Shown here piece after piece: positions 8,552 to 19,153 of a DNA stretch of 64,000 nt. This DNA comes from Lysobacterales bacterium (GTDB taxonomy: Bacteria; Pseudomonadota; Gammaproteobacteria; Xanthomonadales; Rhodanobacteraceae). Under the pieces are notes generated by a model. It was not told the origin of the DNA and ran no database searches. It saw nothing but the letters and a program-made list of their open reading frames with translations. The position numbers and the translations under genes were made by a program. Where the stretch lies: contig JADJHN010000001.1 in assembly GCA_016707485.1 (NCBI GenBank), positions 496,001 through 560,000 of the forward strand, given 5' to 3'. Position 1 is the first letter of the stretch. Every line of letters begins with the position of its first letter.

Positions 8552-9796
8552 TCAATCTTCCGCAGCAATCCATGCTGCCTGCGGCGCCGAGGACAGCCAC
8601 GCGCTGATGCGCGCATAGGCATCCGCACTGGCCAGCAGATCCAGATGATTGGTCTTGTAGGCGATCCAGCGCCGCGACTCGGGCAGTCCCAGGTTGCGCT
8701 TCGGGCTGCGATGCGAACCGAGTGCGCTGAACAACGGCACCAGGCCATCACCGGCCAGGCGTTCGCTCAAGCCGTTGGGACGCCGCGCCACCGAACCGGC
8801 AATTGCGTAGCAGCGCACGCCTTCGGGAAGCGGCACTGCCTCGCGACGGACGCGCCGGGACTTGAAGCGATCGTGGTCGTGCCAGTCGGCATCATCCAGG
8901 TTGGCGTGGCGCAGGTCGGTGATGCCGGCGCTGCGCACCTTGCCGAGGCGTGACAGAGCCACCGTGTAAGGACTGGCACCAAGCAACGCGTCGAGGCGAT
9001 TGCCGGTGCGCTCCAGCGGCGAGCCATCGTGCGGCGTGCCGATGAACACCATGTCGCGCAGATGGCGAATCCAGGATTTGCCGGTGCGGCGCGCGTCTTC
9101 GCAGGCGCTGCGTGCGAGCAATCCACCCATGCTGTAGCCGATGATCACCAACTGCTCCACCGGCACCGGCCACGCCCGGATCAGTTGTTCCAGCTTCTCC
9201 GAGAACTCGTGGCCATTCGTCGAAATATGCAGGCCGCTGTTGTAATGCAGATAGACCGGCGTGAAACCCGCCTCGGCCGCCAGAGCCTCGCCGTGGTTGT
9301 GGCCGCGCCGCTGCCATTGCAGGTCGGACATGCACAGGCCATGCGCAAGCACGACTATCTTTCCGCTCACCCCGGGAATCGATCCGGCAAGCGCCGCCGG
9401 GGTCAGTTTCAGAGCTTTTCCCTCACGGCGAAACTGCATGCGGACCTGCAGGGGATTGTCGGTGGCGAGGAGGTAATCACCGACCACGCCATTGAGTACG
9501 GCTACCAGCACTTCGCGTTGCGTCGACACGTCGTCAGGCAGGCTCTGCGGCGCAACCACGCTGAGAATGCTGTCGACGCCATGGCCGACTTTGCGCGTGA
9601 CCCCGCGAATGCTGCGGTAAACGAGGCCGGTGATGCCGCGCGCAGGCTCATCGGTGGCCTCGCCGAACACCCCCGGCAAGCGCGAGATGTTGTGGTGCAT
9701 GTTCTCGAGCAGATCAGTGACCGCGATTGTCGCCTCGGTGGCAAGGCGGCTGTAGGCACGCAGATCGGCAGCTCGAATCGGAGAGAACCTGAGCAT
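8552..9796 (-). CDS. alpha/beta-hydrolase (esterase/lipase-like)
   Basis: A 414-residue soluble alpha/beta-hydrolase. The nucleophile elbow GYSMGG (Ser near residue 222) lies in VIIGYSMGGLLARSA, and VLAHGLCMSD supplies the HG oxyanion segment. A late DGLVP segment and NHLDLLA near the C-terminus give the expected Asp and His of the triad. The first 130 residues form an extra helical region (LENMHHNISRLPGVFG) typical of a family of bacterial lipase-like proteins. No signal peptide is seen, so it is probably cytoplasmic. The substrate is unknown. The 248 bases between trmO and this gene hold no feature I can support. Confidence 0.82.
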   Translation of the reverse strand: MLRFSPIRAADLRAYSRLATEATIAVTDLLENMHHNISRLPGVFGEATDEPARGITGLVYRSIRGVTRKVGHGVDSILSVVAPQSLPDDVSTQREVLVAVLNGVVGDYLLATDNPLQVRMQFRREGKALKLTPAALAGSIPGVSGKIVVLAHGLCMSDLQWQRRGHNHGEALAAEAGFTPVYLHYNSGLHISTNGHEFSEKLEQLIRAWPVPVEQLVIIGYSMGGLLARSACEDARRTGKSWIRHLRDMVFIGTPHDGSPLERTGNRLDALLGASPYTVALSRLGKVRSAGITDLRHANLDDADWHDHDRFKSRRVRREAVPLPEGVRCYAIAGSVARRPNGLSERLAGDGLVPLFSALGSHRSPKRNLGLPESRRWIAYKTNHLDLLASADAYARISAWLSSAPQAAWIAAED

Positions 9797-10066
9797 GACG
9801 CAGCGACTCCTGGCGGATAGGGAACCATCCAGCGCACCCTTGTAGCAGCCGCAGGTCGAGCATCTGCTCTATGCGGGCGGCAAAGCGGTGCTTGCCCCGC
9901 CTCGTGCCGAATTGGCCGGTTGGCCGGCCTGATTTGCATGGCATGCATGATGGCCCATGCAACGGGACGCGTCGCCACCGATAATGCGCGCCCTGGCCGT
10001 GGATTCCCCGCCAGCCCCGCAGCCGCATTCACCGAACCGGCACGCCGCCAAGGATCGCCCGAACTC

Positions 10067-11308
10067 ATGTCGACGCCCACTGAAGTCATTGTCGCCACGC
10101 AGTCGGAAGCTCGGCCTGGTGCAGCGGTCGCCACCACCTTCCCGATCCTGGTCATGTTGAGCTTCTGTCATCTGCTCAACGACATGATCCAGTCGCTGCT
10201 GCCGGCGATCTATCCCTTGCTGAAATCCGAGTTTGCCCTCGATTTCGGCCAGATCGGGTTGATCACGCTGACCTTCCAGATCACCGCCTCGTTGCTGCAG
10301 CCGATGGTCGGCATGTTCACCGATCGCCACCCGAAACCCTGGTCGCTGGCATTCGGCATGGGTTCGACCTTGATCGGCCTGCTCCTGCTGTCACGCGCAC
10401 CGAGTTTTCCCGTCCTGCTGATGGCGGCGGCGTTGATCGGCACTGGCTCGGCAGTGTTCCATCCGGAATCCTCGCGCATCGCCCGCCTTGCTTCGGGTGG
10501 CCGACACGGGCTGGCGCAATCGATCTTCCAGGTAGGCGGCAATATCGGCTCGGCGAGCGGCCCCCTGCTTGCGGCATTCATCATCATGCCGCGCGGCCAG
10601 GCCAGCATTGCCTGGTTTGCCCTGGCGGCGATGATCGCGATCCTCGTGCTCGGCCGCATCGGCCGCTGGTATCAGTTGCAGATCCCGAACCTGGCTCGCC
10701 CGGCCATGCGCGCTGCCGGCAGGGCAGCCTACACGCGGCGCCAGGTGACGATCGCCATTGGCGTGCTCGGCGTGCTGATCTTCTCGAAATACTTCTATCT
10801 GGCCAGTCTGTCGAGCTATTACACGTTCTACCTCATGCACAGGTTCAGCCTCGGCGCGCAATCCGCCCAGGTGCACCTGTTCATCTTCCTCGCCGCCGTT
10901 GCCGCCGGCACGCTCATTGGCGGGCCAGTGGGCGATCGTATCGGCCGGCGCTACGTGATTTGGGCGTCCATCCTCGGCGTGCTGCCATTCACCCTGATGC
11001 TGCCGCACGCCAATCTGCTCTGGACAACCGTGCTGACCGTCGTCATCGGCCTTGTGCTGGCCTCGGCATTCGCGGCAATACTGGTGTTCGCCCAGGAACT
11101 CGTGCCGGGACGCACGGGCATGATCTCGGGACTGTTTTTCGGCTTCGCCTTCGGCATGGGCGGCATTGGTGCGGCCGTGCTCGGCCAGCTTGCCGACCAT
11201 ATCGGCATCGAAGCGGTCTACCGGATCTGCGCCTGGTTGCCGGCGATCGGCCTGCTTGCATGGTTCCTGCCGCGCACGCAGGTTTCCAATCAAATCAAAG
11301 GACAGTGA
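10067..11308 (+). CDS. MFS transporter, fosmidomycin-resistance (Fsr) type
   Basis: A 413-residue major facilitator with about 12 transmembrane helices. The first helix carries the Fsr hallmark CHLLNDMIQSLLPAIYPLLK, and loop 2-3 the MFS motif GMFTDRHPKPW. E. coli Fsr exports fosmidomycin; the substrate of this homologue is unknown. The ATG at 10067 (MSTPTEV) is preferred to the longer frame from 9920, which would prepend an unlikely Ala/Pro-rich stretch. The 270-base gap before it holds no other visible feature. Confidence 0.88.
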   Translation: MSTPTEVIVATQSEARPGAAVATTFPILVMLSFCHLLNDMIQSLLPAIYPLLKSEFALDFGQIGLITLTFQITASLLQPMVGMFTDRHPKPWSLAFGMGSTLIGLLLLSRAPSFPVLLMAAALIGTGSAVFHPESSRIARLASGGRHGLAQSIFQVGGNIGSASGPLLAAFIIMPRGQASIAWFALAAMIAILVLGRIGRWYQLQIPNLARPAMRAAGRAAYTRRQVTIAIGVLGVLIFSKYFYLASLSSYYTFYLMHRFSLGAQSAQVHLFIFLAAVAAGTLIGGPVGDRIGRRYVIWASILGVLPFTLMLPHANLLWTTVLTVVIGLVLASAFAAILVFAQELVPGRTGMISGLFFGFAFGMGGIGAAVLGQLADHIGIEAVYRICAWLPAIGLLAWFLPRTQVSNQIKGQ

Positions 11309-11353
11309 TCAAGCCGGAAAAGACAGCAGCCCGCTCTCAGGCCAGTCGACTGC

Positions 11354-12136
11354 TTATTCGGCATCCAGAACCGCTTCGAGCAGACGCTGGATCAAGGACT
11401 GGGTGGATGCGGCGCGTTCGTTGTCGTACGCGTAACTGGCCTCGTCCATGTAGTTGGCCTGGGCGAGCTCAAGCTGGATGGCATCGATGCCCTGCTCCGG
11501 CCTGCCATAGTGGCGGGTGATGTAGCCACCCATGAAGCGGCCATCGACGACAAAGGAATAATCGGCCTGGGCCTCCAGCACGCCAACCAGTTGCGCACGC
11601 AGGCCGGGGCGACAGCTGGCGCCGCCGACGGTGCCGAGATTGAAATCGGGCAGCCGCGCGTCGAACAGGAATGGCACGAAGCTGCGGATCGAATGACCTT
11701 CCCAGAGCACGCAGCGTCCGTGCTCGGCATGGATGCGCTCGATTTCGGCAACGAGCGTGGCGTGATAGGGCTGCCAATAATGCCTGACGCGTTCGTCAAT
11801 CTCGTCGTCGTCGGGTGCCTGTCCATCGAGATAGACCGGCTCACCGGAAAACTGCACCAACGGACACAGCCCGGTGGTGTTCTGGCCCGGGTACAGCGAG
11901 ACATCATCGGGCGGACGATTGAGATCGACCACATAGCGCGAGTATTTCGGTACCAGCATCGATGCGCCGAGATCGCGCGCGAAGGCATACAGGCGCGAGA
12001 CGTGCCAGTCGGTATCGGGCACGTGACGTGCCGAGGGCGTCAGGCGCGCGGCGATGGCCGGCGGAATCGCCTCGCCATCATGCGGCAGGCTGATCAGCAA
12101 GGGTGCGCTGCCGCGATGCAGGTCATGTGTTTTCAT
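11354..12136 (-). CDS. hutG: N-formylglutamate amidohydrolase (HutG-like)
   Basis: A 260-residue N-formylglutamate deformylase, which releases formate and glutamate at the end of one histidine-degradation route. Family motifs: PLLISLPHDGEAIP near the N-terminus, PDTDWHVSRLY, YSRYVVDLNRP, and LWEGHSIRSFVPFLF containing the His/Glu cluster, followed by GGYITRHYG. No other hut gene lies nearby, so its place in histidine catabolism is inferred from the family. The gene runs convergently with the Fsr-type exporter. Confidence 0.92.
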   Translation of the reverse strand: MKTHDLHRGSAPLLISLPHDGEAIPPAIAARLTPSARHVPDTDWHVSRLYAFARDLGASMLVPKYSRYVVDLNRPPDDVSLYPGQNTTGLCPLVQFSGEPVYLDGQAPDDDEIDERVRHYWQPYHATLVAEIERIHAEHGRCVLWEGHSIRSFVPFLFDARLPDFNLGTVGGASCRPGLRAQLVGVLEAQADYSFVVDGRFMGGYITRHYGRPEQGIDAIQLELAQANYMDEASYAYDNERAASTQSLIQRLLEAVLDAE

Positions 12137-12198
12137 GGCCGCAGTCTACGCGCATCGCGCGACGTTCCAGAATCCCGGGATGCGGATTCAGGTTGCGC

Positions 12199-12513
12199 TC
12201 AGTGGCGCTGCCGCGGAGGTGAAGGAACCTTCAAGGGGATGGATTCGACTGCCTTTGTCGCGCTTGATGTGCCGCAGCCGCCACAACTGGAGCAACCAAG
12301 GCCGCTGCCGCAGCCGCCCTGCCTGGCCTCCAGCGGCTGCAGCCAGCGCCCGACCGTGCGCAGGATGGCGCTGTGTCGTGATTGCCCAAGCACCCTCGCA
12401 ACGGTTGCTTGGCACAGGCGGAACGGCCCCGGTGCGACATGGCGCACGGCCAGCACTGCACTGGTCGAGACGATCACGGTCACCAGCAAGGTCTGCAGCC
12501 ATTGCGTGCTCAT
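12199..12513 (-). CDS. DUF6587 family Cys-rich protein linked to FeoB
   Basis: A 104-residue protein with one N-terminal transmembrane helix (LLVTVIVSTSAVLAV) and a Gly/Cys-rich segment near residue 66 (GGCGSGLGCSSCGGCG). It resembles the DUF6587 proteins encoded behind feoB in this order and, by position, the small Cys-rich FeoC/FeoB-associated proteins of other bacteria. Its ATG overlaps the feoB stop as ATGA, so translation is probably coupled. A role in handling Fe(II) at FeoB is inferred only. Confidence 0.72.
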   Translation of the reverse strand: MSTQWLQTLLVTVIVSTSAVLAVRHVAPGPFRLCQATVARVLGQSRHSAILRTVGRWLQPLEARQGGCGSGLGCSSCGGCGTSSATKAVESIPLKVPSPPRQRH

Positions 12514-14342
12514 GCGCCGAATGCCCGGGTGATCTGATAGGTCAGGAACGAGGCGAGGTAAGCCAGCGCGAACAGGTAACCAGCCATGATCCAGACCTGG
12601 CGCCAGGAGTTGGTTTCACGGCGCACCGTGGCCAGGGTGGACAGGCACATCGGCGCAAACACGTACCAGGCCAGCAACGAGAACGCGGTCGCCATCGACC
12701 ATTGCGCGGCGACGATGGCCTGCAGGCCTTCCTCGTGGCCGGACAGCGCATACACCGTGGCCAGCGACGAGACCGCAACTTCGCGGGCGGCGAGCCCAGG
12801 CACCAGCGCGATCGAAATCTGCCAGTTGAATCCGATCGGCTCGAACAGGACATGCAACCAGCGCCCGAGCATGCCGGCAAAGCTGTAGTTGATGGCCGGC
12901 TCGGTGGCAGCTTCCGGCGCGCCCGGGAATGTCGAGAGGAACCACAGGATGATGGTCAGCGAGAGGATGATGCCGCCGACACGCTTGAGGAAGATGTTGG
13001 CGCGCTCCCAGAGGCCGATGGCGATGTCGCGCGGATGCGGGATGCGATACGACGGCAGTTCCATCAGCAAGGCGTGCTCGCTCTTGTCGCGCCGGATCAG
13101 CTTGATCACCCAGGCTACGGCGAGCGCGCTGACAATGCCGGCAACATACAGGGAGAACAGCACGATGCCCTGCAGATTGAAAATGCCGGCGACGGTCTGA
13201 TCGGGAATGAAGGCGGCAATCAGCAGGGCATAGACGGGCAGCCGCGCCGAACAGGTCATCAAGGGCGCAATAAGGATCGTGGTCAGGCGATCACGCGGGT
13301 CCTGGATGCTGCGCGTGGCCATGATGCCCGGAATCGCGCAGGCAAAGCTCGACAGAAGCGGAATGAACGAACGACCGGTCAGGCCGGCCTTGAGCATGAG
13401 CCGGTCAAGCAGGAAGGCGGCACGCGGCAGGTAGCCGGATTCCTCCAGCGCAAGGATGAAGAGAAAGAGGATGAGGATCTGCGGCAGGAACACCAGCACG
13501 CCACCGACCCCGGCGAAAATGCCGTCGACGACCAGGCTTTGCAGCATCGGCATCGAGGCCAGGCCACTGCCGACCCAGGCACCGACCAGGCCGACTCCGG
13601 CCTCGATACCTTCCATCAGCGGCTCGGCCCAGGAAAAAACAGCCTGGAAAATCAGGAACATGATCACCGCGAGCACGCCGAGACCGAGCACCGGATGCAG
13701 GAAGAAGCGATCCAGGGCGTCGTCGATTTCGGCCGTTCGCCGCGGCATGCTCACCGCGTCGGCAAGCAGCGCGCGCACCTCGGCATGCAGGTCGCTGTTG
13801 GCATCAACCACGACTGCCGGCGGCAATTCACCATCCAGGCGTGCAGCCAGTGCTGCCGCGCCACCGCGCCGCACGGCAACGGTCTCGACCACCGGGATAC
13901 CGAGTGCCTCTTCGAGTTTCGCCACGTCGATCTCGATGCCGCGCTTGCGTGCCGCATCCATCATGTTCAATGCCAGCACCATGGGTCGACCCAGCCGACG
14001 CACCTCGAGCACGAAACGCAAATGCAGGCGCAGGTTGGTGGCATCGGCGACACAGACAATCGCATCCGGCGCCGTCTCGCCCGGGAAGTGACCGAGGCAG
14101 ACATCGCGCGTGATGACCTCATCCGGGCTGGCCGCCTCCAGGCTGTACGCGCCCGGCAAGTCGATCAACTGGAAGGTGCGCCCCGATGGCCCGCTGAATC
14201 GACCTTCCTTGCGCTCGACCGTGACCCCTGCGTAATTGGCTACTTTTTGCCGCCCGCCGGTAAGCTGGTTGAACAAGGCGGTCTTGCCGCAGTTTGGATT
14301 GCCGACCAGGGCCAGGCGCAGGCTGACGACCGCTTCGATCAT
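12510..14342 (-). CDS. feoB: ferrous iron transporter FeoB
   Basis: A 610-residue Fe(II) permease of the inner membrane. The N-terminal G domain has G1 GNPNCGKTALF (residues 14-24), switch region NYAGVTVERKEG, G3 DLPGAYSL, and the ALNMMD G4. The membrane domain has two Gate motifs and includes SFACAIPGIMATR with the conserved Cys. It is shorter than the 773-residue E. coli protein mainly in the C-terminal part. The ATG overlaps the feoA stop by four bases, giving the operon feoA-feoB-DUF6587. Confidence 0.97.
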   Translation of the reverse strand: MIEAVVSLRLALVGNPNCGKTALFNQLTGGRQKVANYAGVTVERKEGRFSGPSGRTFQLIDLPGAYSLEAASPDEVITRDVCLGHFPGETAPDAIVCVADATNLRLHLRFVLEVRRLGRPMVLALNMMDAARKRGIEIDVAKLEEALGIPVVETVAVRRGGAAALAARLDGELPPAVVVDANSDLHAEVRALLADAVSMPRRTAEIDDALDRFFLHPVLGLGVLAVIMFLIFQAVFSWAEPLMEGIEAGVGLVGAWVGSGLASMPMLQSLVVDGIFAGVGGVLVFLPQILILFLFILALEESGYLPRAAFLLDRLMLKAGLTGRSFIPLLSSFACAIPGIMATRSIQDPRDRLTTILIAPLMTCSARLPVYALLIAAFIPDQTVAGIFNLQGIVLFSLYVAGIVSALAVAWVIKLIRRDKSEHALLMELPSYRIPHPRDIAIGLWERANIFLKRVGGIILSLTIILWFLSTFPGAPEAATEPAINYSFAGMLGRWLHVLFEPIGFNWQISIALVPGLAAREVAVSSLATVYALSGHEEGLQAIVAAQWSMATAFSLLAWYVFAPMCLSTLATVRRETNSWRQVWIMAGYLFALAYLASFLTYQITRAFGA

Positions 14343-14578
14343 GGCACCGACTCGACAATCACGCGCGCGGCCTCGGCACGGCGCAATGCAAACCGGGTAA
14401 AGCCGATCTGCACCAGCAAGGGATCGGCACCAATCGGGCCACGCCCGACCAGGCGCACCGGTTCGCCACGCACGAAACCGTAGTCACGCAAGCGTCGCGC
14501 GATGGGATCGCCATCCACCACATTCTCGACTTCCCGAACCACGGCATCGGCCCCTTGGGACAGCTCGGACAACCGCAT
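14339..14578 (-). CDS. feoA: ferrous iron transport protein FeoA
   Basis: A 79-residue SH3-like FeoA protein, the small cytoplasmic partner of FeoB. It starts MRLSELSQGADAVVREV and contains RLRDYGFVRGEPVRLVGRGP, the typical FeoA core, ending in a strand with RRAEAARVIVE. The gene is first in the operon and lies immediately downstream of the Fur box at 14591-14612, which supports iron-responsive control. Confidence 0.95.
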   Translation of the reverse strand: MRLSELSQGADAVVREVENVVDGDPIARRLRDYGFVRGEPVRLVGRGPIGADPLLVQIGFTRFALRRAEAARVIVESVP

Positions 14579-14590
14579 TTAATGACCGCC

Positions 14591-14612
14591 GCAAATAAGA
14601 ATGGTTCGCATT
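14591..14612 (-). promoter_or_regulatory. predicted Fur box of the feo operon
   Basis: Read on the minus strand the site is AATGCGAACCATTCT followed by TATTTGC, close to gammaproteobacterial Fur boxes of the form AATGAGAATCATT. A TATAAT -10 hexamer on the same strand lies at 14610-14615 and partly overlaps the box, so Fe-Fur binding would block the feoA promoter. The -35 region is weak. The site also lies about 105-125 bases upstream of the divergent liu gene. Confidence 0.75.
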
Positions 14613-14715
14613 ATATGCCAATCGGGGCTTCGCAGCGATGCTCCCGCACCGGGCCGCTGCCCTGCAGGTTTCCGCTGAACACCCTATGATTCCGACTTTC
14701 ACCCGGATCGAGCGC

Positions 14716-15509
14716 ATGACTTCATCCCTCCTTGTCACCGACAACAACGGCATCCGTGAAATCAGCTTGAACCGCCCGTCGGTGCACAACGCATTCGATG
14801 ACCGCCTGATTGCGGAACTGACATCGGCCATCGCCGAAACCGGCGAAGATGACTCGATCTGGGCCCTGGTGCTTTCCGGCCAGGGCAGCACCTTTTCCGC
14901 CGGGGCCGATGCCAACTGGATGCGCGCCATGGCGGGTGCGAGCGAGTCGGCGAATCGCGAGGATTCGCTGCGCCTGGCCCGCCTCATGCGCACGCTCAAC
15001 TTCCTGCCCAAACCGACGATTGCCAAGGTCAATGGTTCGGCCTATGGCGGCGGCATCGGCCTGATTGCCTGCTGCGACGTGGCCATTGGCGTGGAAGGCG
15101 CAAAGTTTTCGCTCAGCGAAGCCAAGCTTGGCCTCGTGCCGGCCGTCATCTCGCCGTATGTGGTGGCTGCCGTGGGGCCGCGCCATGCGCGCAAGCTGTT
15201 CATCAGCGCCGAGGTTTTCGATGCCGAGGAAGCCTTGCGCATCAATCTTCTGCACCAGTTGGTTGCGCCCTCGCAACTGACTGACGCGGTTTCCCGCAGC
15301 CTGCACTTCCTCAGCAAATGCGGTGCGCATGCCCAGGCTGAAGCCAAGGCACTGGCTCTGCGCATTGCCGGCCTCACCCGCGAAAGCGCCGAAAAGCTGG
15401 ATCAGGAAAACGCCGCGCTGATTGCGCGTCTGCGCGTCTCCGACGAGGGCCAGGAAGGGTTGTCAGCCTTTCTCGACAAGCGCCCACCGCGCTGGATTTC
15501 AGGGAATTG

Positions 15510-15510
<1 letters not shown>
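14716..15510 (+). CDS. liuC: enoyl-CoA hydratase/isomerase family, probable 3-methylglutaconyl-CoA hydratase
   Basis: A 264-residue crotonase-fold enzyme. The oxyanion-hole segments are FSAGADANWM and VNGSAYGGGIGL, followed by KLGLVPAVISPYV. Position directly before a biotin carboxylase and an HMG-CoA lyase gene makes 3-methylglutaconyl-CoA the likely substrate (leucine/isovalerate breakdown). The ATG at 14716 is used; an in-frame ATG at 14686 is possible. The stop overlaps the start region of the next gene, so translation is likely coupled. Confidence 0.88.
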
Positions 15511-17533
<2,023 letters not shown>

Positions 17534-17537
<4 letters not shown>

Positions 17538-18190
17538 AGATTCGATGGATTCCGGCAATCTGCGCCTTGCTCGTGCTCGGTGCCTGCAACGAGACGCGTT
17601 TTGAATCACCCCCGGGCGATGAAATCGTTGCCTGTGATCCGGCATGGAAAGGATTGTGGGTCGATGCATCGGAGCCACGCTCCAGCGACGAGCCCGACGA
17701 GTTGGCCTTCCTGGTCGACCCGGAATGCCGCTTCTTCATGCTCGAACGCCCCGAGAAAGACGGCCCGCCAAAGCAGATCCACATCCCGGTCAACTACGTG
17801 CATGATCGCGGCAAGCACTATGTGGTGGTCGCCGACAACCAGCTTGGCGAGACGGTCAAGCTCAATCCGGTCCACGGCATCGAGCCGGCACCGGAGAAAT
17901 CCTTCTTCATCGCCCGCTATCAGCTCGATCATGACCGCCTGCGCATCTGGCAAGTCGATTCCAGACGCACCGCACACAAGGTCATCGACGGCGTGCTCGA
18001 CGGCAGCGTGGATGACAGCCACAACGAACTGCATGTGTTCATCAGCGGCGATCGCGCGAGGATTCTCGACATAGTGCGCAAGCAGAAGATCTTCGAGGAC
18101 AAGCCGTCCGCCGACGTTCGTCGCAGCACGTTGAGCCTCGACGAATACGAACGGCAGCGCAGCGCGCGACGCGTCGGCAAGCCGTCATGA
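17534..18190 (+). CDS. hypothetical lipoprotein in the liu operon
   Basis: A 218-residue lipoprotein of unknown function. The leader KIRWIPAICALLVLGAC ends in a lipobox with Cys18. The mature part is charged and contains ACDPAWKGLWVDASEP and an extended beta-rich middle (KQIHIPVNYVHDRGKHYVVV). Its ATG overlaps the liuD stop and its stop overlaps the ATG of the HMG-CoA lyase gene, so it is fully embedded in the catabolic operon. I do not recognise a family, and an envelope protein is unexpected between two cytosolic enzymes. Confidence 0.75.
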
Positions 18191-19086
18191 GTGGCATGCC
18201 CGGGCGCGTGCGCATCGTCGAGGTTGGTCCTCGCGACGGCTTGCAGAACGAAAAGGCCATCATCCCGGCGGCAACCAAGATCGAGTTGGTCAATCGCCTG
18301 TCGCGCACGGGCCTGCGCACGATCGAGGCTACCAGTTTCGTCAGCCCGAAATGGGTTCCGCAACTGGCCGATGCCGCCGAAGTATTCGCCGCCATCGATA
18401 AACGCCCTGGCGTGCGCTATCCGGTACTTGTACCCAATGAGCAGGGTTACGATCGCGCCCATGCTGCAGGTGCGCGCGAGGTCGCCGTGTTCTCGGCCGC
18501 GTCGGAAATGTTCAACCGCAAGAACATCAATGCCTCGATCGACGAATCGATCGAACGCTTCCTGCCGGTCATGGAAAAGGCCCGCGCCGATGGCGTGGCG
18601 GTTCGCGGCTACGTTTCAACCGTGCTCGGCTGCCCCTACCAGGGCGAGGTGCCATTGCGCGATGTGGTGCGTGTCGCCAGCCGCATGCACGCCCTGGGTT
18701 GTTATGAAATCTCTCTCGGCGACACGATCGGCATCGGCACGCCGGGCAAGGCACGCGCCATGCTGCGCGCCGTCGCCGGTGACGTGCCGATCGAGGCCCT
18801 TGCCGTGCATTTCCATGACACGCGTGGCCAGGCCCTGGCCAACGTGCTCGCCTGCCTGGAGGAAGGGGTCGCCGTGGTCGACAGTTCCGTCTCCGGCACC
18901 GGCGGTTGCCCGTATGCAAAAGGCGCCACCGGCAACGTTGCCAGCGAGGACGTGGTCTACATGCTCGAAGGCATGGGCATCGATACCGGTATCGATCTGC
19001 CTGCCTTGATCGAGACCGGTCTCTGGTTGTCGAGCCAGCTTGGCCACGAAACCGCCAGCAAGGTCGCCCGCGCCAGCATCGGCTGA
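18187..19086 (+). CDS. liuE: hydroxymethylglutaryl-CoA lyase
   Basis: A 299-residue HMG-CoA lyase, which cleaves HMG-CoA to acetoacetate and acetyl-CoA as the last step of leucine breakdown. It has the catalytic VGPRDGLQNEK segment near the N-terminus, the metal-site HFHDTRGQALANV, and the signature SVSGTGGCPYAKGATGNVAS with the catalytic cysteine, followed by LEGMGI. Length is normal. It is the last gene of the liuC-liuD-lipoprotein-liuE run. Confidence 0.95.
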   Translation: MSGMPGRVRIVEVGPRDGLQNEKAIIPAATKIELVNRLSRTGLRTIEATSFVSPKWVPQLADAAEVFAAIDKRPGVRYPVLVPNEQGYDRAHAAGAREVAVFSAASEMFNRKNINASIDESIERFLPVMEKARADGVAVRGYVSTVLGCPYQGEVPLRDVVRVASRMHALGCYEISLGDTIGIGTPGKARAMLRAVAGDVPIEALAVHFHDTRGQALANVLACLEEGVAVVDSSVSGTGGCPYAKGATGNVASEDVVYMLEGMGIDTGIDLPALIETGLWLSSQLGHETASKVARASIG

Positions 19087-19153
19087 GCGGTGCTATCCTG
19101 CCTGCGCGCAGGATCGCAAGGGAGCACCTGCCAAACGTGAATGGGATTCACGC

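Noticed and set aside
12054..14483. Plus-strand open frame of 809 codons
   Set aside because: Antisense to feoB and feoA; rich in Gln, His and Arg without any domain.
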